Shown in pieces: positions 1 through 8,273 of a stretch of DNA of 64,000 nt. The notes beneath the pieces are model-generated. The model had not been told where the DNA came from. It worked only from the letters and a program-made list of their open reading frames with translations, and did no database searches. How positions within the stretch are numbered: position 1 is the first letter of the stretch; each line of letters opens with the position of its first letter. The stretch comes from Aquisalinus sp. Its GTDB lineage: Bacteria > Pseudomonadota > Alphaproteobacteria > Caulobacterales > Parvularculaceae. The position numbers and the translations under genes were made by a program. The DNA lies in contig JALEGJ010000063.1 of NCBI GenBank assembly GCA_022763115.1, forward strand, positions 1 to 64,000. Reading direction: 5' to 3'.

Positions 1-2152
1 CAGAGTTTGCCAGCACGATACGCGCGGCCTGATTGATCAGGTTGTTCTGTACAAATTTCTGAACCTGACGCGCACCTTCTTCCGGCAGGTATTTTCGATT
101 GACGATTTCCTCAATATCCTGATCTGGCAGATCAATACTGATCGGCTTTTTCTGCGCCGCAAGATTATCGTTTTTCTTTGTAATCAAGCGCTTAAGGATG
201 CGAACAATACTTTGCGGCTGCAACGCCTTGAACAAGAGGAATGAGTCAACGCGGTTGATAAGTTCCTGCGGGAAAATCTTGCGGATCTCACTCTTGATCT
301 CATCAGCGCTATTCTCCGACGTCCGTTCGGGGTCGAACGAAAAATGCTGACCAAGATTTGTTGTCAGGATCAAAAGCGTATTCTTGAAATCAACGGTCCC
401 GAGTTCATCCGAAAGACGGCCCTTGTCCAGAAGCTGTAGCAATATCTTGAACACATCGGGGTGTGCTTTTTCGATTTCATCTAACAAGATGACCTGATAC
501 GGGCGTGCCCTGACCGTATTGGTCAACATGCCCCCTTCCCCGTAACCCGCGTACCCCGGTGGAGCGCCGATGAGCCGGGCGACCGTGTGCTTTTCCATGA
601 ATTCGCTCATGTCAAAAACAGTCAGAGCGTCCGGATCATCAAAGAGTTCTTCAGCCAAGCATTCCGCCGAGTACGTCTTACCCGTGCCGGATGAGCCCAC
701 CGCAATGAAGGAGCCAATCGGCGCATCGGGATTATTCAATCCCGCTTTTGCGGTCAGGACAGCATCAGCGATCATACCGACCACTTCATCCTGTCCGAAG
801 ATATTTTCCTTCATGCGGTCAGCCAGACCCAATGCCCGCGATGCTTCATCCGCATTCAGGTCCTTGGTCGGGATGCCGGATATCTCCGAGAAAAATTCAC
901 GCACATGTCCAACGGTTAGCATCAGCTCCTGATTGTGCTCGTTTTTGACAGCCTGTGCTTCGGCATCAATCTGTTCCAAAGCCTTGCGAGTTTCGCGAAT
1001 ATATTTTTCGACTTCCTTGATCTCAGGCGTTTTGAACGCGGCCAGATCGCCCTCAGACGGCTCGCGCTTATAGTCATTTTGTAGCCGATCACGGAGTTTT
1101 TCCGTTTCCTTGCCTAACTCAAGATGCAAGCCTTCAAGAGCTTTCTCATGCTCACGCTTTTTCATGTAAGCAGCCCCAAGGGCCGCAGCCCTTGCCTCCC
1201 AGACTTCATAGACTTTCGCTATTTCCTGGGTGATTTCAGACTTTCGGGAAAGAAAGGTTTCTTCGCCCGGTTTCTCCGAAAGATGATCCTCCACTTCCGC
1301 CAGTTGTGCTTCCAGCAAATCCAGTTCTGGCGGGCGCGACTGCATCCGTGAGACAAAGTTGGAGGCGATGCGGTCGCGCATCCGGAGGGAGCGTGCCGGT
1401 TGTGCACGCATATACATGCGCAAGTTTGGATATTGGTGAGTAAGGTTGACGATTTCACGATTGGCGTCATCTGAAATTCTCAACCCGTCAAAGTGCTGCT
1501 CCAGAGCCGGCTTGCTCTCATCCATGATTTCCTGCACCCGTTCCTTCGGCGGAATCGCGCGTTCCAGAACCGTGAACAGTTCAGCCATATCTGAATGAGC
1601 CGCCAGCACATCGTTAAGACGGTTCTTGCCCGGCTCTTCTCGCACCATCAAAATGCAGTGGAAAGACCCGCGTCGCAGTTCCCGAACAAGAATCGAGATC
1701 ATACCCTGACAATGATTATTCTCGATACCCCGTAACAGGTCATTGGCGTCCTCGACCACCAGCACATGATCACCCGGCTTGTCGAGTTCGGCAAAGACAT
1801 GCTTGATATTCTGCTCAATCAATTGCGGATCGCTTGAGGCAAAGAGCGTGGCTGTATCAAGCAGCATGAACCGCCGATCAATCATGTGCAGCGGCAGGCG
1901 GCGTTCACCTGATTGAACCTTGCCCTCAATCGCCCGCCTTTTTTTGTCGATGATGCCAAAAATATTGGAGGTCTTGCCTGCGCCGCTCTGACCTACATAG
2001 ATCAGATTGGAATGACGGTGCTGGCCTAAAATGGAGGCGATGCGTTCAATATCGCCCTCGCCGATAAAGCGAAAGTTGGGCTCCACCGCATAGACGTGAT
2101 CATCGAGGTCATGCAGGAGGCGGTTTTGTGTGATCGTAGAAGATGTTGTCAT
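1..2152 (-). CDS. ClpB-like double AAA+ ATPase without N-domain (3' end beyond window)
   Basis: Seen: about 717 codons in frame, from the ATG at 2150-2152 and open to the window edge. D1 starts almost at once, with Walker A GQSGAGKT near residues 54-61, so the usual Clp N-terminal domain of about 150 residues is missing. D1 looks degenerate: the aromatic pore loop KYRGEFE is replaced by FASSDPQL, Walker B ends VVEDAND, and the arginine-finger stretch reads DMAELFTVL. A charged coiled-coil middle segment spans roughly residues 310-400. D2 looks fully active, with Walker A GSSGTGKT (about 484-491), pore loop GAPPGYAGYGEGG (about 525-537), Walker B VILLDEIEKAHPDVF and FPQELINRVDSF. Family knowledge: such motors unfold or disaggregate protein by threading it through the D2 pore. 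The missing N-domain suggests a dedicated partner, most likely the coiled-coil product of the same unit (2542-4230). It is not an ordinary ClpB or ClpA, and no adjacent protease gene is seen. Confidence 0.85.
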   Translation of the reverse strand, partial: MTTSSTITQNRLLHDLDDHVYAVEPNFRFIGEGDIERIASILGQHRHSNLIYVGQSGAGKTSNIFGIIDKKRRAIEGKVQSGERRLPLHMIDRRFMLLDTATLFASSDPQLIEQNIKHVFAELDKPGDHVLVVEDANDLLRGIENNHCQGMISILVRELRRGSFHCILMVREEPGKNRLNDVLAAHSDMAELFTVLERAIPPKERVQEIMDESKPALEQHFDGLRISDDANREIVNLTHQYPNLRMYMRAQPARSLRMRDRIASNFVSRMQSRPPELDLLEAQLAEVEDHLSEKPGEETFLSRKSEITQEIAKVYEVWEARAAALGAAYMKKREHEKALEGLHLELGKETEKLRDRLQNDYKREPSEGDLAAFKTPEIKEVEKYIRETRKALEQIDAEAQAVKNEHNQELMLTVGHVREFFSEISGIPTKDLNADEASRALGLADRMKENIFGQDEVVGMIADAVLTAKAGLNNPDAPIGSFIAVGSSGTGKTYSAECLAEELFDDPDALTVFDMSEFMEKHTVARLIGAPPGYAGYGEGGMLTNTVRARPYQVILLDEIEKAHPDVFKILLQLLDKGRLSDELGTVDFKNTLLILTTNLGQHFSFDPERTSENSADEIKSEIRKIFPQELINRVDSFLLFKALQPQSIVRILKRLITKKNDNLAAQKKPISIDLPDQDIEEIVNRKYLPEEGARQVQKFVQNNLINQAARIVLANS

Positions 2153-2178
2153 ACGAAAATCTTTAGTGAAGTAAGTGA

Positions 2179-2514
2179 TTATTGGAGTAGTTGGTATTTT
2201 TTGGTGCTTGTCAGACATTCAATAATCCAATGAAGGACACTTATATCAGACTCATCTTTATTTTTGAAATACAATGCCACTCCAGTAAAGTCATCCCAGG
2301 ATAATTGGAACGTGAAATTCTTTATCTTCAATATGTACGCGCCCTCAGCAAACCAACCATTTCCTTCTAGCACCTCCGCATTCGTAAATTTTCTGAGGTG
2401 TTTAACAAAAAGTCTAGCTTGATCTGGGCTTATCAAATCTGGAGCAACAATGGCTGGCCAATTTCCATCATCGGACAACCAGATTGACACTACCTTTTTC
2501 TTTAAAAACCACAT
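2179..2514 (-). CDS. Small hypothetical protein, AT-rich, between coiled-coil gene and ClpB-like gene
   Basis: I do not recognise this 111-residue protein. It begins with a lysine cluster (MWFLKKKVV), has no signal peptide or clear membrane segment, and is rich in Trp, Phe and Asp in a pattern that suggests a small alpha/beta fold (FTFQLSWDDFTGVALYF in the middle). It lies 27 bases after the coiled-coil gene and 26 bases before the ClpB-like gene on the same strand, so it probably shares their transcript. Its DNA (2160-2530) is visibly richer in A and T than either neighbour, which suggests later acquisition of this one gene. A small adaptor or immunity-type protein would fit the position, but that is inference only. 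Confidence 0.6.
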   Translation of the reverse strand: MWFLKKKVVSIWLSDDGNWPAIVAPDLISPDQARLFVKHLRKFTNAEVLEGNGWFAEGAYILKIKNFTFQLSWDDFTGVALYFKNKDESDISVLHWIIECLTSTKKYQLLQ

Positions 2515-2541
2515 CTTATTTCCAGAATTAGAAGATCAAAA

Positions 2542-4230
2542 TTACTCTGCCTCCGACGCATAAAGCTTCTTGTTGACGGTTGCCTCAATCGCCAGTGCTT
2601 CTTCATTAGCACGGCTCAGGTTTTCTGACTGCGCGATCAACTTGTCGATCAAGGCTTTGCGCTCCTCGGCAATTTCCAGGACCACATCGTTTTTCACATC
2701 AATAGAGTTGGCCATATCCTGAAGAGCGGCGTTCAGGTCATTGATGGAGGCGTTCTTCGCCATGCGGCCCATCAAGGCACGCTCCATTTCCTTGGCGAGT
2801 TCACCCAGCGCTTCCTCTGACTCCTTGGCATACTGACCTTTGGTGATAATTGACTGAACAAAAGTTGCGAGGCCTTCAATGCGCATCAATGTATTATTGC
2901 CACTGACGGCGGCGGTCGATACGGCGAGCATTTGTTGCTCAATCGCATCGGCAAGGCCTTCTTCCATCTGGTCCTTGAAATTGGTGAGGCTAGATTCAAT
3001 TTTGCCAAGTTCCCCGGCAACTGCTGCCGTGGATTGAATAGTCTTATCAATCGCAGAAATATGCTGATTGAGCGCCCGGGATTGTTTCTCGCGCGTCAAG
3101 GCATCAAGGCCGGTCCCTTCCGCTTCGCCTTCATACTCTTTCAGGAACTTGGCATTTTTTTTCTGCGCTTTTTGCTGCGCTTCCAGAATGATGGCCACAT
3201 TCTCCTTGGTGTTGTGAGTCAGGGTGTGCACACCTGTTACGCGCTGCAGCAAACTCTCAAGCTGATCGCGGACACCAGTTAGCGTTTCTTCCGTATTGTC
3301 GATATAGCTGAGAGTCACATCTGACAGGGCCTTGACGCGCTCGATGAAATCCTTGTTGCCGATATCGAGGATTTCCAGAATGCGCTGGTTGATGAGCCAG
3401 TCTTCGGTCGACGTAAACTCCTCATACGCCTTTGTTTTCTCTGCAAGGTCCACAGAGGCTTCTTCCAGCACCTGATTGTTGCTCTCGATCTTCACCTCTT
3501 TATCTGCCTTGTTCTCGCGTCGACGGGTGAGCAATTTCTTCTTTTCACCCTTGAAGAACAGAAGAATGTCGCGCTCAGCTTCACCGATCGAACGAGTGAG
3601 GACTTTCACTTCATTCGTCAGCTGTGCATTCTCGCTGGTGAGGTCCTGAACAATTTTGGTGGCATCATTGAGCGCTTTTTCCAGGACGTTCTTTTCCACC
3701 TCCTTGTCGCGGGCGGCGAGCATGGCGTCTATGAGCCCTTGCGGTCCGCCTTTCTGCTCAATGAGGTCATCAATCAGTTCGAGTTTTTCTTTCAGGTCTG
3801 TACGACCACCAACCAGGGAATGATACTCTTCGAAAACATCCTTGATGCCGGTACGCAGATGACCGAGCGGATTGTCACGCACAAGCTCAATGCTCTTCTT
3901 GTTATGTTCCGTGAAGTCAGCCAATAGCTGCGCGACGATGGCGCGGTTCTCGTTAACGTATTCAACATTCTGTTCAAGCTGCTCCTTGTCAAAGGTGAGC
4001 AGCGCGACGAGCTTCTTGATTTTTTCTTCCGGGTCGAGGGAGGCATCTGTCAGGATCTTGAAAGCAGCAGTATTCTCAAGGTCTGTTGCCTGAGTCTCTT
4101 CGGCTTCCTGCCGGATCGCCAACTTCGAAAAACGATTGCGCTCACGCAGGCCAGCCTTTTCTTCCCTTGCTTCCTGTAGCCGGGCGCGAACAGTAGCGAA
4201 CTTTGATGAAATATCTGCCGGATCTGACAT
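2542..4230 (-). CDS. Long coiled-coil protein, partner of ClpB-like ATPase
   Basis: This 562-residue protein is almost entirely charged alpha-helix with Ala/Glu/Lys/Gln-rich heptads. Clear breaks occur only near a GGPQG turn and a GEAEGTG linker. No signal peptide or transmembrane segment is seen. I chose the ATG at 4230 (MSDPADISSKF) over an in-frame ATG 36 bases upstream because GAGAGGG lies about nine bases before it. The gene is first in a three-gene same-strand unit ending with the N-domain-less ClpB-like ATPase. Inference: it could act as substrate-binding adaptor or scaffold in place of the missing Clp N-domain. Similar long helical proteins are sometimes annotated as cell surface or toxic-anion-resistance (TelA-like) proteins. 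I see no diagnostic TelA motif, and the lack of an export signal argues against a surface location. Confidence 0.75.
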   Translation of the reverse strand: MSDPADISSKFATVRARLQEAREEKAGLRERNRFSKLAIRQEAEETQATDLENTAAFKILTDASLDPEEKIKKLVALLTFDKEQLEQNVEYVNENRAIVAQLLADFTEHNKKSIELVRDNPLGHLRTGIKDVFEEYHSLVGGRTDLKEKLELIDDLIEQKGGPQGLIDAMLAARDKEVEKNVLEKALNDATKIVQDLTSENAQLTNEVKVLTRSIGEAERDILLFFKGEKKKLLTRRRENKADKEVKIESNNQVLEEASVDLAEKTKAYEEFTSTEDWLINQRILEILDIGNKDFIERVKALSDVTLSYIDNTEETLTGVRDQLESLLQRVTGVHTLTHNTKENVAIILEAQQKAQKKNAKFLKEYEGEAEGTGLDALTREKQSRALNQHISAIDKTIQSTAAVAGELGKIESSLTNFKDQMEEGLADAIEQQMLAVSTAAVSGNNTLMRIEGLATFVQSIITKGQYAKESEEALGELAKEMERALMGRMAKNASINDLNAALQDMANSIDVKNDVVLEIAEERKALIDKLIAQSENLSRANEEALAIEATVNKKLYASEAE

Positions 4231-4511
4231 ATAGATTATCCCTCTCTCATTACTGCGGTTTCGCAAAACTGCTTCACCAACCAGTCTCTTGACAGCAGCT
4301 ATACCCGTTTTGGTCTCGGAATTCCCCTGCCCTTCGACACTTTATTTGTGATCAAATCCTCGCATCGCAAGACCTTGAAATTCTCAATCTTGTACACAAG
4401 GGCCACATCCAAACACCCTGGATCAGCCCCTCAAAAGAACAAATAATGAACAATATCTGCTTTTCAATACCTCTACAGCATTTTTTCGCTACAGTTCGCG
4501 GCAAGGGCGCA

Positions 4512-4709
4512 TCAATGGAGTCGCACGGATGACTCAGGCGGTTCAAACTCGGCGCCGCTTTCATCTTCTTCACCGGGGATGGCGTAAGAGCCGTTGAGCC
4601 AGCGATGCAGGTCCACATCGGCGCATCGCCTGGAACAGAACGGGCGATACGCCTTAACGCTCTCATTTTCGCAAATCGGGCATTTGCCGCTAGCGGATTT
4701 CCCGGACAT
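4512..4709 (-). CDS. yacG: DNA gyrase inhibitor YacG (zinc-binding)
   Basis: The 65-residue product carries CPIC near the N-terminus and C-x3-C (CSRRC) about 16 residues on, the four-cysteine zinc knuckle of the YacG family, followed by the family's DLHRWLNGSYAIPG stretch and an acidic tail. In E. coli YacG binds GyrB and inhibits gyrase; that role is transferred by family. It is the last gene of the murA block and its start overlaps the end of the RNase E/G gene by 20 bases, which implies translational coupling. The 281 bases downstream (4231-4511) separate it from the Clp unit on the same strand. They hold the upstream region of that unit, but I see no convincing promoter or terminator there. 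Confidence 0.93.
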   Translation of the reverse strand: MSGKSASGKCPICENESVKAYRPFCSRRCADVDLHRWLNGSYAIPGEEDESGAEFEPPESSVRLH

Positions 4710-5880
4710 CAGACCACTCCCTTTCCTTCTTCTTGCTCACCGACAATGAGAACCGTGCCCCATATTGATTAGTCAGCTTCTGCTGCCAGTCTGGTTTCGC
4801 GGCAATAAGGTCTATCACCTCTTCGACTGCCAAAATCTCGAACCTGCCAGACGGGTTCTGCCGCAGTTGTGTTTCCGCCTTGCGCAAAACTTCTGCTGCA
4901 AGTGAATGGATAGAAAGTCGCCGGCCCTGTACCGGCCCTGGTCCGTGATAATCCGTCATCAGATCAAGAAGGCTCAGCTGACGCCTCGGCACGGTATAAA
5001 TAGCAAGGCCAGTATCATCGAGGCGGATAAGGCGCGCGCCGGGAAGCGTTTTGGCGGCCTCTTTCAGGGCCGCGCGAACCTGCCCCCCGCCTTTCACGGC
5101 AAGAGCAGGGAAATCTATCACCACCTGACCACCGATACGGCGTAAGGAAACTTGCCGGAACAATTCCGGGATCGCTTCGAGGCAGGCCTTGATGATCGAG
5201 CCACGTTTCGACTGACCTTGCGTTGCGGCAACATCCACATCAACTGCTGTTAATGCTTCAGCCTCATCGAAGATCAAGCGGCCACCGCCTGGCAAGGTGA
5301 CAGTCCGCGATAGAGCCAGTTCAATAGCTTCCTGTGCGCTCTCCAGTTCGAATAAACTGCCATCAGCATAGGCCGTCAGTTCGGAGTTGGCTTCGACTTT
5401 TTCACTCTTGATGTAAGCCTGTAGAGCGAGAAACGCGCTTGTACCGGACACGATAACTTCCGAAGGCTGAGACTTCTCGAAATGCCTGTATGCCTGAACA
5501 GCGTCAGCTTCTATCTGATCCAGTTTCGCGGGAGCATTGCCTGCGCGCTCAACAAGGGCAGTCAGACTGTCTTTTCCGATGCCCAGCTGAGTGGTCAGCA
5601 GCGGTCCCTTGCCAGACGTCGCTGACCTCTTGATCCGTACAGGCACGGGCTGACCTTCACTCAGCTTGTGCGTGTCCGTGATGGGGAGAAAGCCTGCGTC
5701 AGCAAAACCAATGTCAATAAAAGCAGCCTGCAGTTTACGGTCTATGGACTTCACCTTGCCAAGATAGAGCCCCCCCGCCTCTGCATCGGCAGAAAACCAC
5801 AATGACCACACCTGTCCATTCTTTATCAGGGCTGCGCGCGTTTCTGCTGGCGACTCTTCAATCAGTAATTTTACGGTCAT
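4690..5880 (-). CDS. rng: Ribonuclease E/G family protein (short form)
   Basis: The 396-residue protein has an N-terminal S1-like RNA-binding segment (about residues 35-85, around YLGKVKSIDRKLQAAFIDIG) and the RNase E/G catalytic core. The two metal-binding acidic stretches are visible as ALTAVDVDVA and GGQVVIDFPAL, matching the E. coli D303 and D346 regions. It is shorter than E. coli RNase G (489 residues), and the cysteines of the RNase E zinc link are not evident, so it is a compact form. The expected role is RNA maturation or decay. It overlaps maf upstream by four bases (ATGA) and yacG downstream by 20 bases, within the conserved alphaproteobacterial block. Confidence 0.9.
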   Translation of the reverse strand: MTVKLLIEESPAETRAALIKNGQVWSLWFSADAEAGGLYLGKVKSIDRKLQAAFIDIGFADAGFLPITDTHKLSEGQPVPVRIKRSATSGKGPLLTTQLGIGKDSLTALVERAGNAPAKLDQIEADAVQAYRHFEKSQPSEVIVSGTSAFLALQAYIKSEKVEANSELTAYADGSLFELESAQEAIELALSRTVTLPGGGRLIFDEAEALTAVDVDVAATQGQSKRGSIIKACLEAIPELFRQVSLRRIGGQVVIDFPALAVKGGGQVRAALKEAAKTLPGARLIRLDDTGLAIYTVPRRQLSLLDLMTDYHGPGPVQGRRLSIHSLAAEVLRKAETQLRQNPSGRFEILAVEEVIDLIAAKPDWQQKLTNQYGARFSLSVSKKKEREWSDVREIR

Positions 5881-6503
5881 TGTGCTGGCCTGACGCCTGC
5901 GCCTTTAAGCAGATTAGCGGTTTCATATAGAGGCAGTCCGACAACAGACGAATAAGAACCGATGATAGAAATGATATAAGCGGAAAACAGCCCCTGAATA
6001 GCATACCCCCCGGCCTTGCCCTGCCACTCGCCACTGGCAAGATAGGCCTCTTCTTCCATGGCTGACAGACGCTTGACCTTCACCCGCGTCTCGACCAGCC
6101 GCTCACGCAAGGCGTCGCCCGGCCCTGCAAGACAGACACCTGTGTAAACACGGTGTGACCGCCCACTGAGAAGTTTCAGGCAGTGACGTGCCTGTTCAGC
6201 AGTTTCAGCTTTCGGCAGAATGCGTCGCCCACAGGCAACGACCGTATCCGAACCGAGCACCACAGCGTCCGGCATGGTCCTGGCGACATGCTGTGCCTTT
6301 TCACGCGCCAGCCTTGCCGCGTGCAGGCGTGGCAGTTCCTGTGGTTCAGGTGTTTCATCAATATCAGCTGGTGAAATTTCGTCAGGCTTGAAGCCTATCT
6401 GCCCCAGCAGGTCCCGCCGTCGAGGCGAGGCGCTGGCCAGAACGAAGCGTGGCGCACTCAATTTATTTGAAGCGGTAAGTGATCCGGCCTTTGGTGAGGT
6501 CAT
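5877..6503 (-). CDS. maf: Maf-like nucleoside triphosphate pyrophosphatase
   Basis: The protein carries the Maf N-terminal signature [14 protein letters not shown], the ADIDE stretch, and VVLGSDTVV with the catalytic aspartate. Maf proteins hydrolyse non-canonical or modified NTPs to monophosphates and are linked to division control in some bacteria. The start is uncertain. The ATG at 6503 overlaps the infA end by 41 bases and adds 14 residues before the conserved core. An in-frame TTG at 6461, two bases beyond the infA stop, would give the usual short leader ([15 protein letters not shown]) but lacks a visible Shine-Dalgarno sequence. The stop overlaps the RNase E/G start by four bases. Confidence 0.93.
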   Translation of the reverse strand: MTSPKAGSLTASNKLSAPRFVLASASPRRRDLLGQIGFKPDEISPADIDETPEPQELPRLHAARLAREKAQHVARTMPDAVVLGSDTVVACGRRILPKAETAEQARHCLKLLSGRSHRVYTGVCLAGPGDALRERLVETRVKVKRLSAMEEEAYLASGEWQGKAGGYAIQGLFSAYIISIIGSYSSVVGLPLYETANLLKGAGVRPAQ

Positions 6504-6681
6504 ACGGGGACATCTCTACCAGAACCTTGTCACCCGCGAGCACGCGGATGCGGTTCTTGCGCATCTTGCCGGCAGTATGCGCGATGATTTCGTGATCGTT
6601 TTCCAGTTTCACGCGAAATGTCGCGTTCGGCAGAAGCTCTTCTACCGTGCCGGAAAACTCAAGTAATTCTTCCTTCGCCAT
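6463..6681 (-). CDS. infA: Translation initiation factor IF-1
   Basis: The 72-residue product has the normal IF-1 length and the OB-fold signature: [20 protein letters not shown], then [19 protein letters not shown] and a C-terminus at [10 protein letters not shown]-1 binds the ribosomal A site during initiation and is normally essential. The gene sits between the phosphatase gene and maf in the conserved block. A good Shine-Dalgarno sequence (GAGGATT) lies just upstream. No operon break is seen between it and murA, so its expression may depend on the promoter arrangement upstream of murA (see findings). Confidence 0.98.
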   Translation of the reverse strand: MAKEELLEFSGTVEELLPNATFRVKLENDHEIIAHTAGKMRKNRIRVLAGDKVLVEMSPYDLTKGRITYRFK

Positions 6682-6750
6682 AATCCTCCTCGGGGCTGGC
6701 TCGTTTCGTGAGACGGGAAAATGGGGGCGACTGCCCTAAAAAGCAAGGAT

Positions 6751-7209
6751 TTAAGACGCTTCCTGCAAAGAAAAACGTGTCTCAATGCGCGCCTGAAGGC
6801 TGTCCCGCGCCTCCCGATACGCATTCATGATCTGGTCACGACTGCCGCGCGTATCAGTCGGGTTGGGCGTTTCCCACAACTCAATCTGCTTCTGGTCAAA
6901 GAATTTGAGCGCTTCTTCAGCCGCTTCCGGAGTCAAAGCCACGACAAGTTCGTAGTCTAGAGGGTCAACTGCCGCAAACTCCTGTGGTTCGTGACCATCA
7001 ACCGAATTGTCGATTTCCTGCATAATTGACTCTACGAACGGGTCAAGCCCGCCTTCGTAAACCCCCGCTGATGCGACATGCACAGCTGGTCCCAGAAGTT
7101 TCCGGGCCAAGGCCTCAGCCATGGGAGAGCGGACGGAATTCATGTTGCAGGCAAAGAGGATGCCCCTGGGTATATGCCGGTCTGCTGCCTGTGTTACTGT
7201 GTCACTCAT
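6751..7209 (-). CDS. Low-molecular-weight phosphotyrosine phosphatase / arsenate reductase-like protein
   Basis: The 152-residue protein has the family active-site loop C-x5-R as CNMNSVRS (about residues 20-27), followed by MAEALARKLLG. The C-terminal acid loop reads ETPNPTDTRGS, where classical enzymes have DPxD. This gene occurs in this position in many Alphaproteobacteria. The substrate is unknown: the fold covers protein-tyrosine phosphatases and thioredoxin-coupled arsenate reductases, and the sequence here does not settle which. It starts seven bases after the UPF0262 stop, so the two are co-transcribed. Confidence 0.88.
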   Translation of the reverse strand: MSDTVTQAADRHIPRGILFACNMNSVRSPMAEALARKLLGPAVHVASAGVYEGGLDPFVESIMQEIDNSVDGHEPQEFAAVDPLDYELVVALTPEAAEEALKFFDQKQIELWETPNPTDTRGSRDQIMNAYREARDSLQARIETRFSLQEAS

Positions 7210-7216
7210 TCATGGC

Positions 7217-7714
7217 TCACTTCATGTAGAAACTGCAGATCAGGGTGAACAGTCGTCGGGATGTATCAAAATCAAGTGCGATCTTGTCTTTCAGGCGTTC
7301 TTCCAGAATTTCCGACCCTTCATTATGCATCCCCCTGCGCGCCATATCGATGGTTTCGATCTGCTGCGGGGCAGCGTTACGGATCGCGTCATAGTAGCTT
7401 TCGCAGAGCAAAAAATAGTCCTTGATGATCTTGCGCAAGGGAGCCATCGACAAATGTAGCTGGCCCACAGGGGTCTCATCCTCTTTACGTACATCCATGA
7501 CAAGGCGGCCCTCAGAACTGGATAGATAGAGCACAAAAGGCCCCTCACCGATGACATCAGCATCGCCAAGCGGCTGAAACGTGTTTTCCTGTAACAGGTC
7601 ATACACGGCCACCTTGCGCTCATGCTCAATGTCGGCATTCGCAGGTGCCAGCGAGCGCTCATCAAGCTCAACCCTGACCAGCCTGTAGGAAGGGGAAGAT
7701 GTGTCTGTGCTCAT
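7217..7714 (-). CDS. UPF0262 family protein
   Basis: The 165-residue protein matches the alphaproteobacterial UPF0262 pattern: RLVRVELDERSL and HERKVAVYDLLQENTF near the start, LHLSMAPLRKIIKDYFLLCESYY in the middle, and an MARRGMHNEGSE...LLF-type C-terminus ending FTLICSFYMK. No biochemical function is established. No signal peptide is present, so it is presumed cytosolic. Its fixed place next to the phosphatase and infA suggests a housekeeping role. Confidence 0.9.
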   Translation of the reverse strand: MSTDTSSPSYRLVRVELDERSLAPANADIEHERKVAVYDLLQENTFQPLGDADVIGEGPFVLYLSSSEGRLVMDVRKEDETPVGQLHLSMAPLRKIIKDYFLLCESYYDAIRNAAPQQIETIDMARRGMHNEGSEILEERLKDKIALDFDTSRRLFTLICSFYMK

Positions 7715-7721
7715 GTAACTG

Positions 7722-7824
7722 TCAGGCTCTCTCTTCTTGAGCGCCTTCTATCAGGGCCTGCAGCACATCACCAGCACTGAAAACAGGGGGGGGGAGCCAA
7801 GATGGCTGGCTGTTTAGCCGTCAT
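7722..7824 (-). pseudogene. Tiny ORF broken at a 9-C tract, in the place where hisD is often found
   Basis: On the minus strand an ATG at 7824 overlaps the DUF2948 stop and opens MTAKQPAILAPPP, then hits nine consecutive C (plus-strand G run 7786-7794). Past the tract the same frame stops quickly. The frame one base over reads on (VFSAGDVLQALIEGAQEERA) to a TGA at 7722-7724, eight bases before UPF0262. With eight C the two parts would join as 33 residues. The tract could be slippery DNA, a programmed slip, a sequencing error or a decaying remnant. I see no HisD motif in it. Confidence that anything is encoded is low. Confidence 0.3.
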
Positions 7825-8263
7825 GCTCCGGCTTGTTCCGGGTGCGCCAGGGATCGGAAATATCACTTAAGCCAATATTGACGGCCTGAACTTCCAACGC
7901 AATTTCACCACCACCAGCAAATTCGAGCAGTAGCTGCCCGGCGCCATCTTCTTTCGGTTCAAACCTTACAGCCAGCAAGGAAACCACTGCTGCCTTGGCA
8001 TCCTGACGGATGTGCCGGGCCTTGACACCGGTAACATCATCAAAGTGTACGCCGGTGCGCACACGGATGAAGGGGCCGCGTTTGCGGCTGGCACCCTCTT
8101 CCCAGACGAAGCGGTTGGCCACGAAAGCAAAGCGACGCTCTTTTGGCAGATATGCCATGTCGCCGACTTTCATGACGGCATCCTGCAGGCAAGCGGACAC
8201 GACTTCGACGTCTTCGTCGTCAGCAGCCAAAAGGCGCAAGGGTTTATAATCTATGATGCTCAT
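7814..8263 (-). CDS. DUF2948 family protein
   Basis: The 149-residue protein fits DUF2948, a family seen almost only in Alphaproteobacteria directly downstream of murA. Recognisable parts are LRLLAADDEDVEVVSACLQDAV at the start, PKERRFAFVANRFVWE, the central RVRTGVHFDDV and a C-terminal LSDISDPWRTRNKP. There are no membrane or export signals and the function is unknown. It begins ten bases after the murA stop. Its own stop overlaps the ATG of the broken mini-ORF described separately. Confidence 0.9.
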   Translation of the reverse strand: MSIIDYKPLRLLAADDEDVEVVSACLQDAVMKVGDMAYLPKERRFAFVANRFVWEEGASRKRGPFIRVRTGVHFDDVTGVKARHIRQDAKAAVVSLLAVRFEPKEDGAGQLLLEFAGGGEIALEVQAVNIGLSDISDPWRTRNKPEHDG

Positions 8264-8273
8264 GCAGCGTCAC

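Noticed and set aside
1..2152. Type VI secretion ClpV or classical ClpB chaperone
   Set aside because: The N-domain found in both is absent, D1 is degenerate, and no type VI or dnaK-type neighbours are seen in the window.
4352..4666. Minus-strand frame of 104 codons overlapping yacG
   Set aside because: It is a shifted frame across yacG. The zinc-knuckle frame is clearly the coding one.
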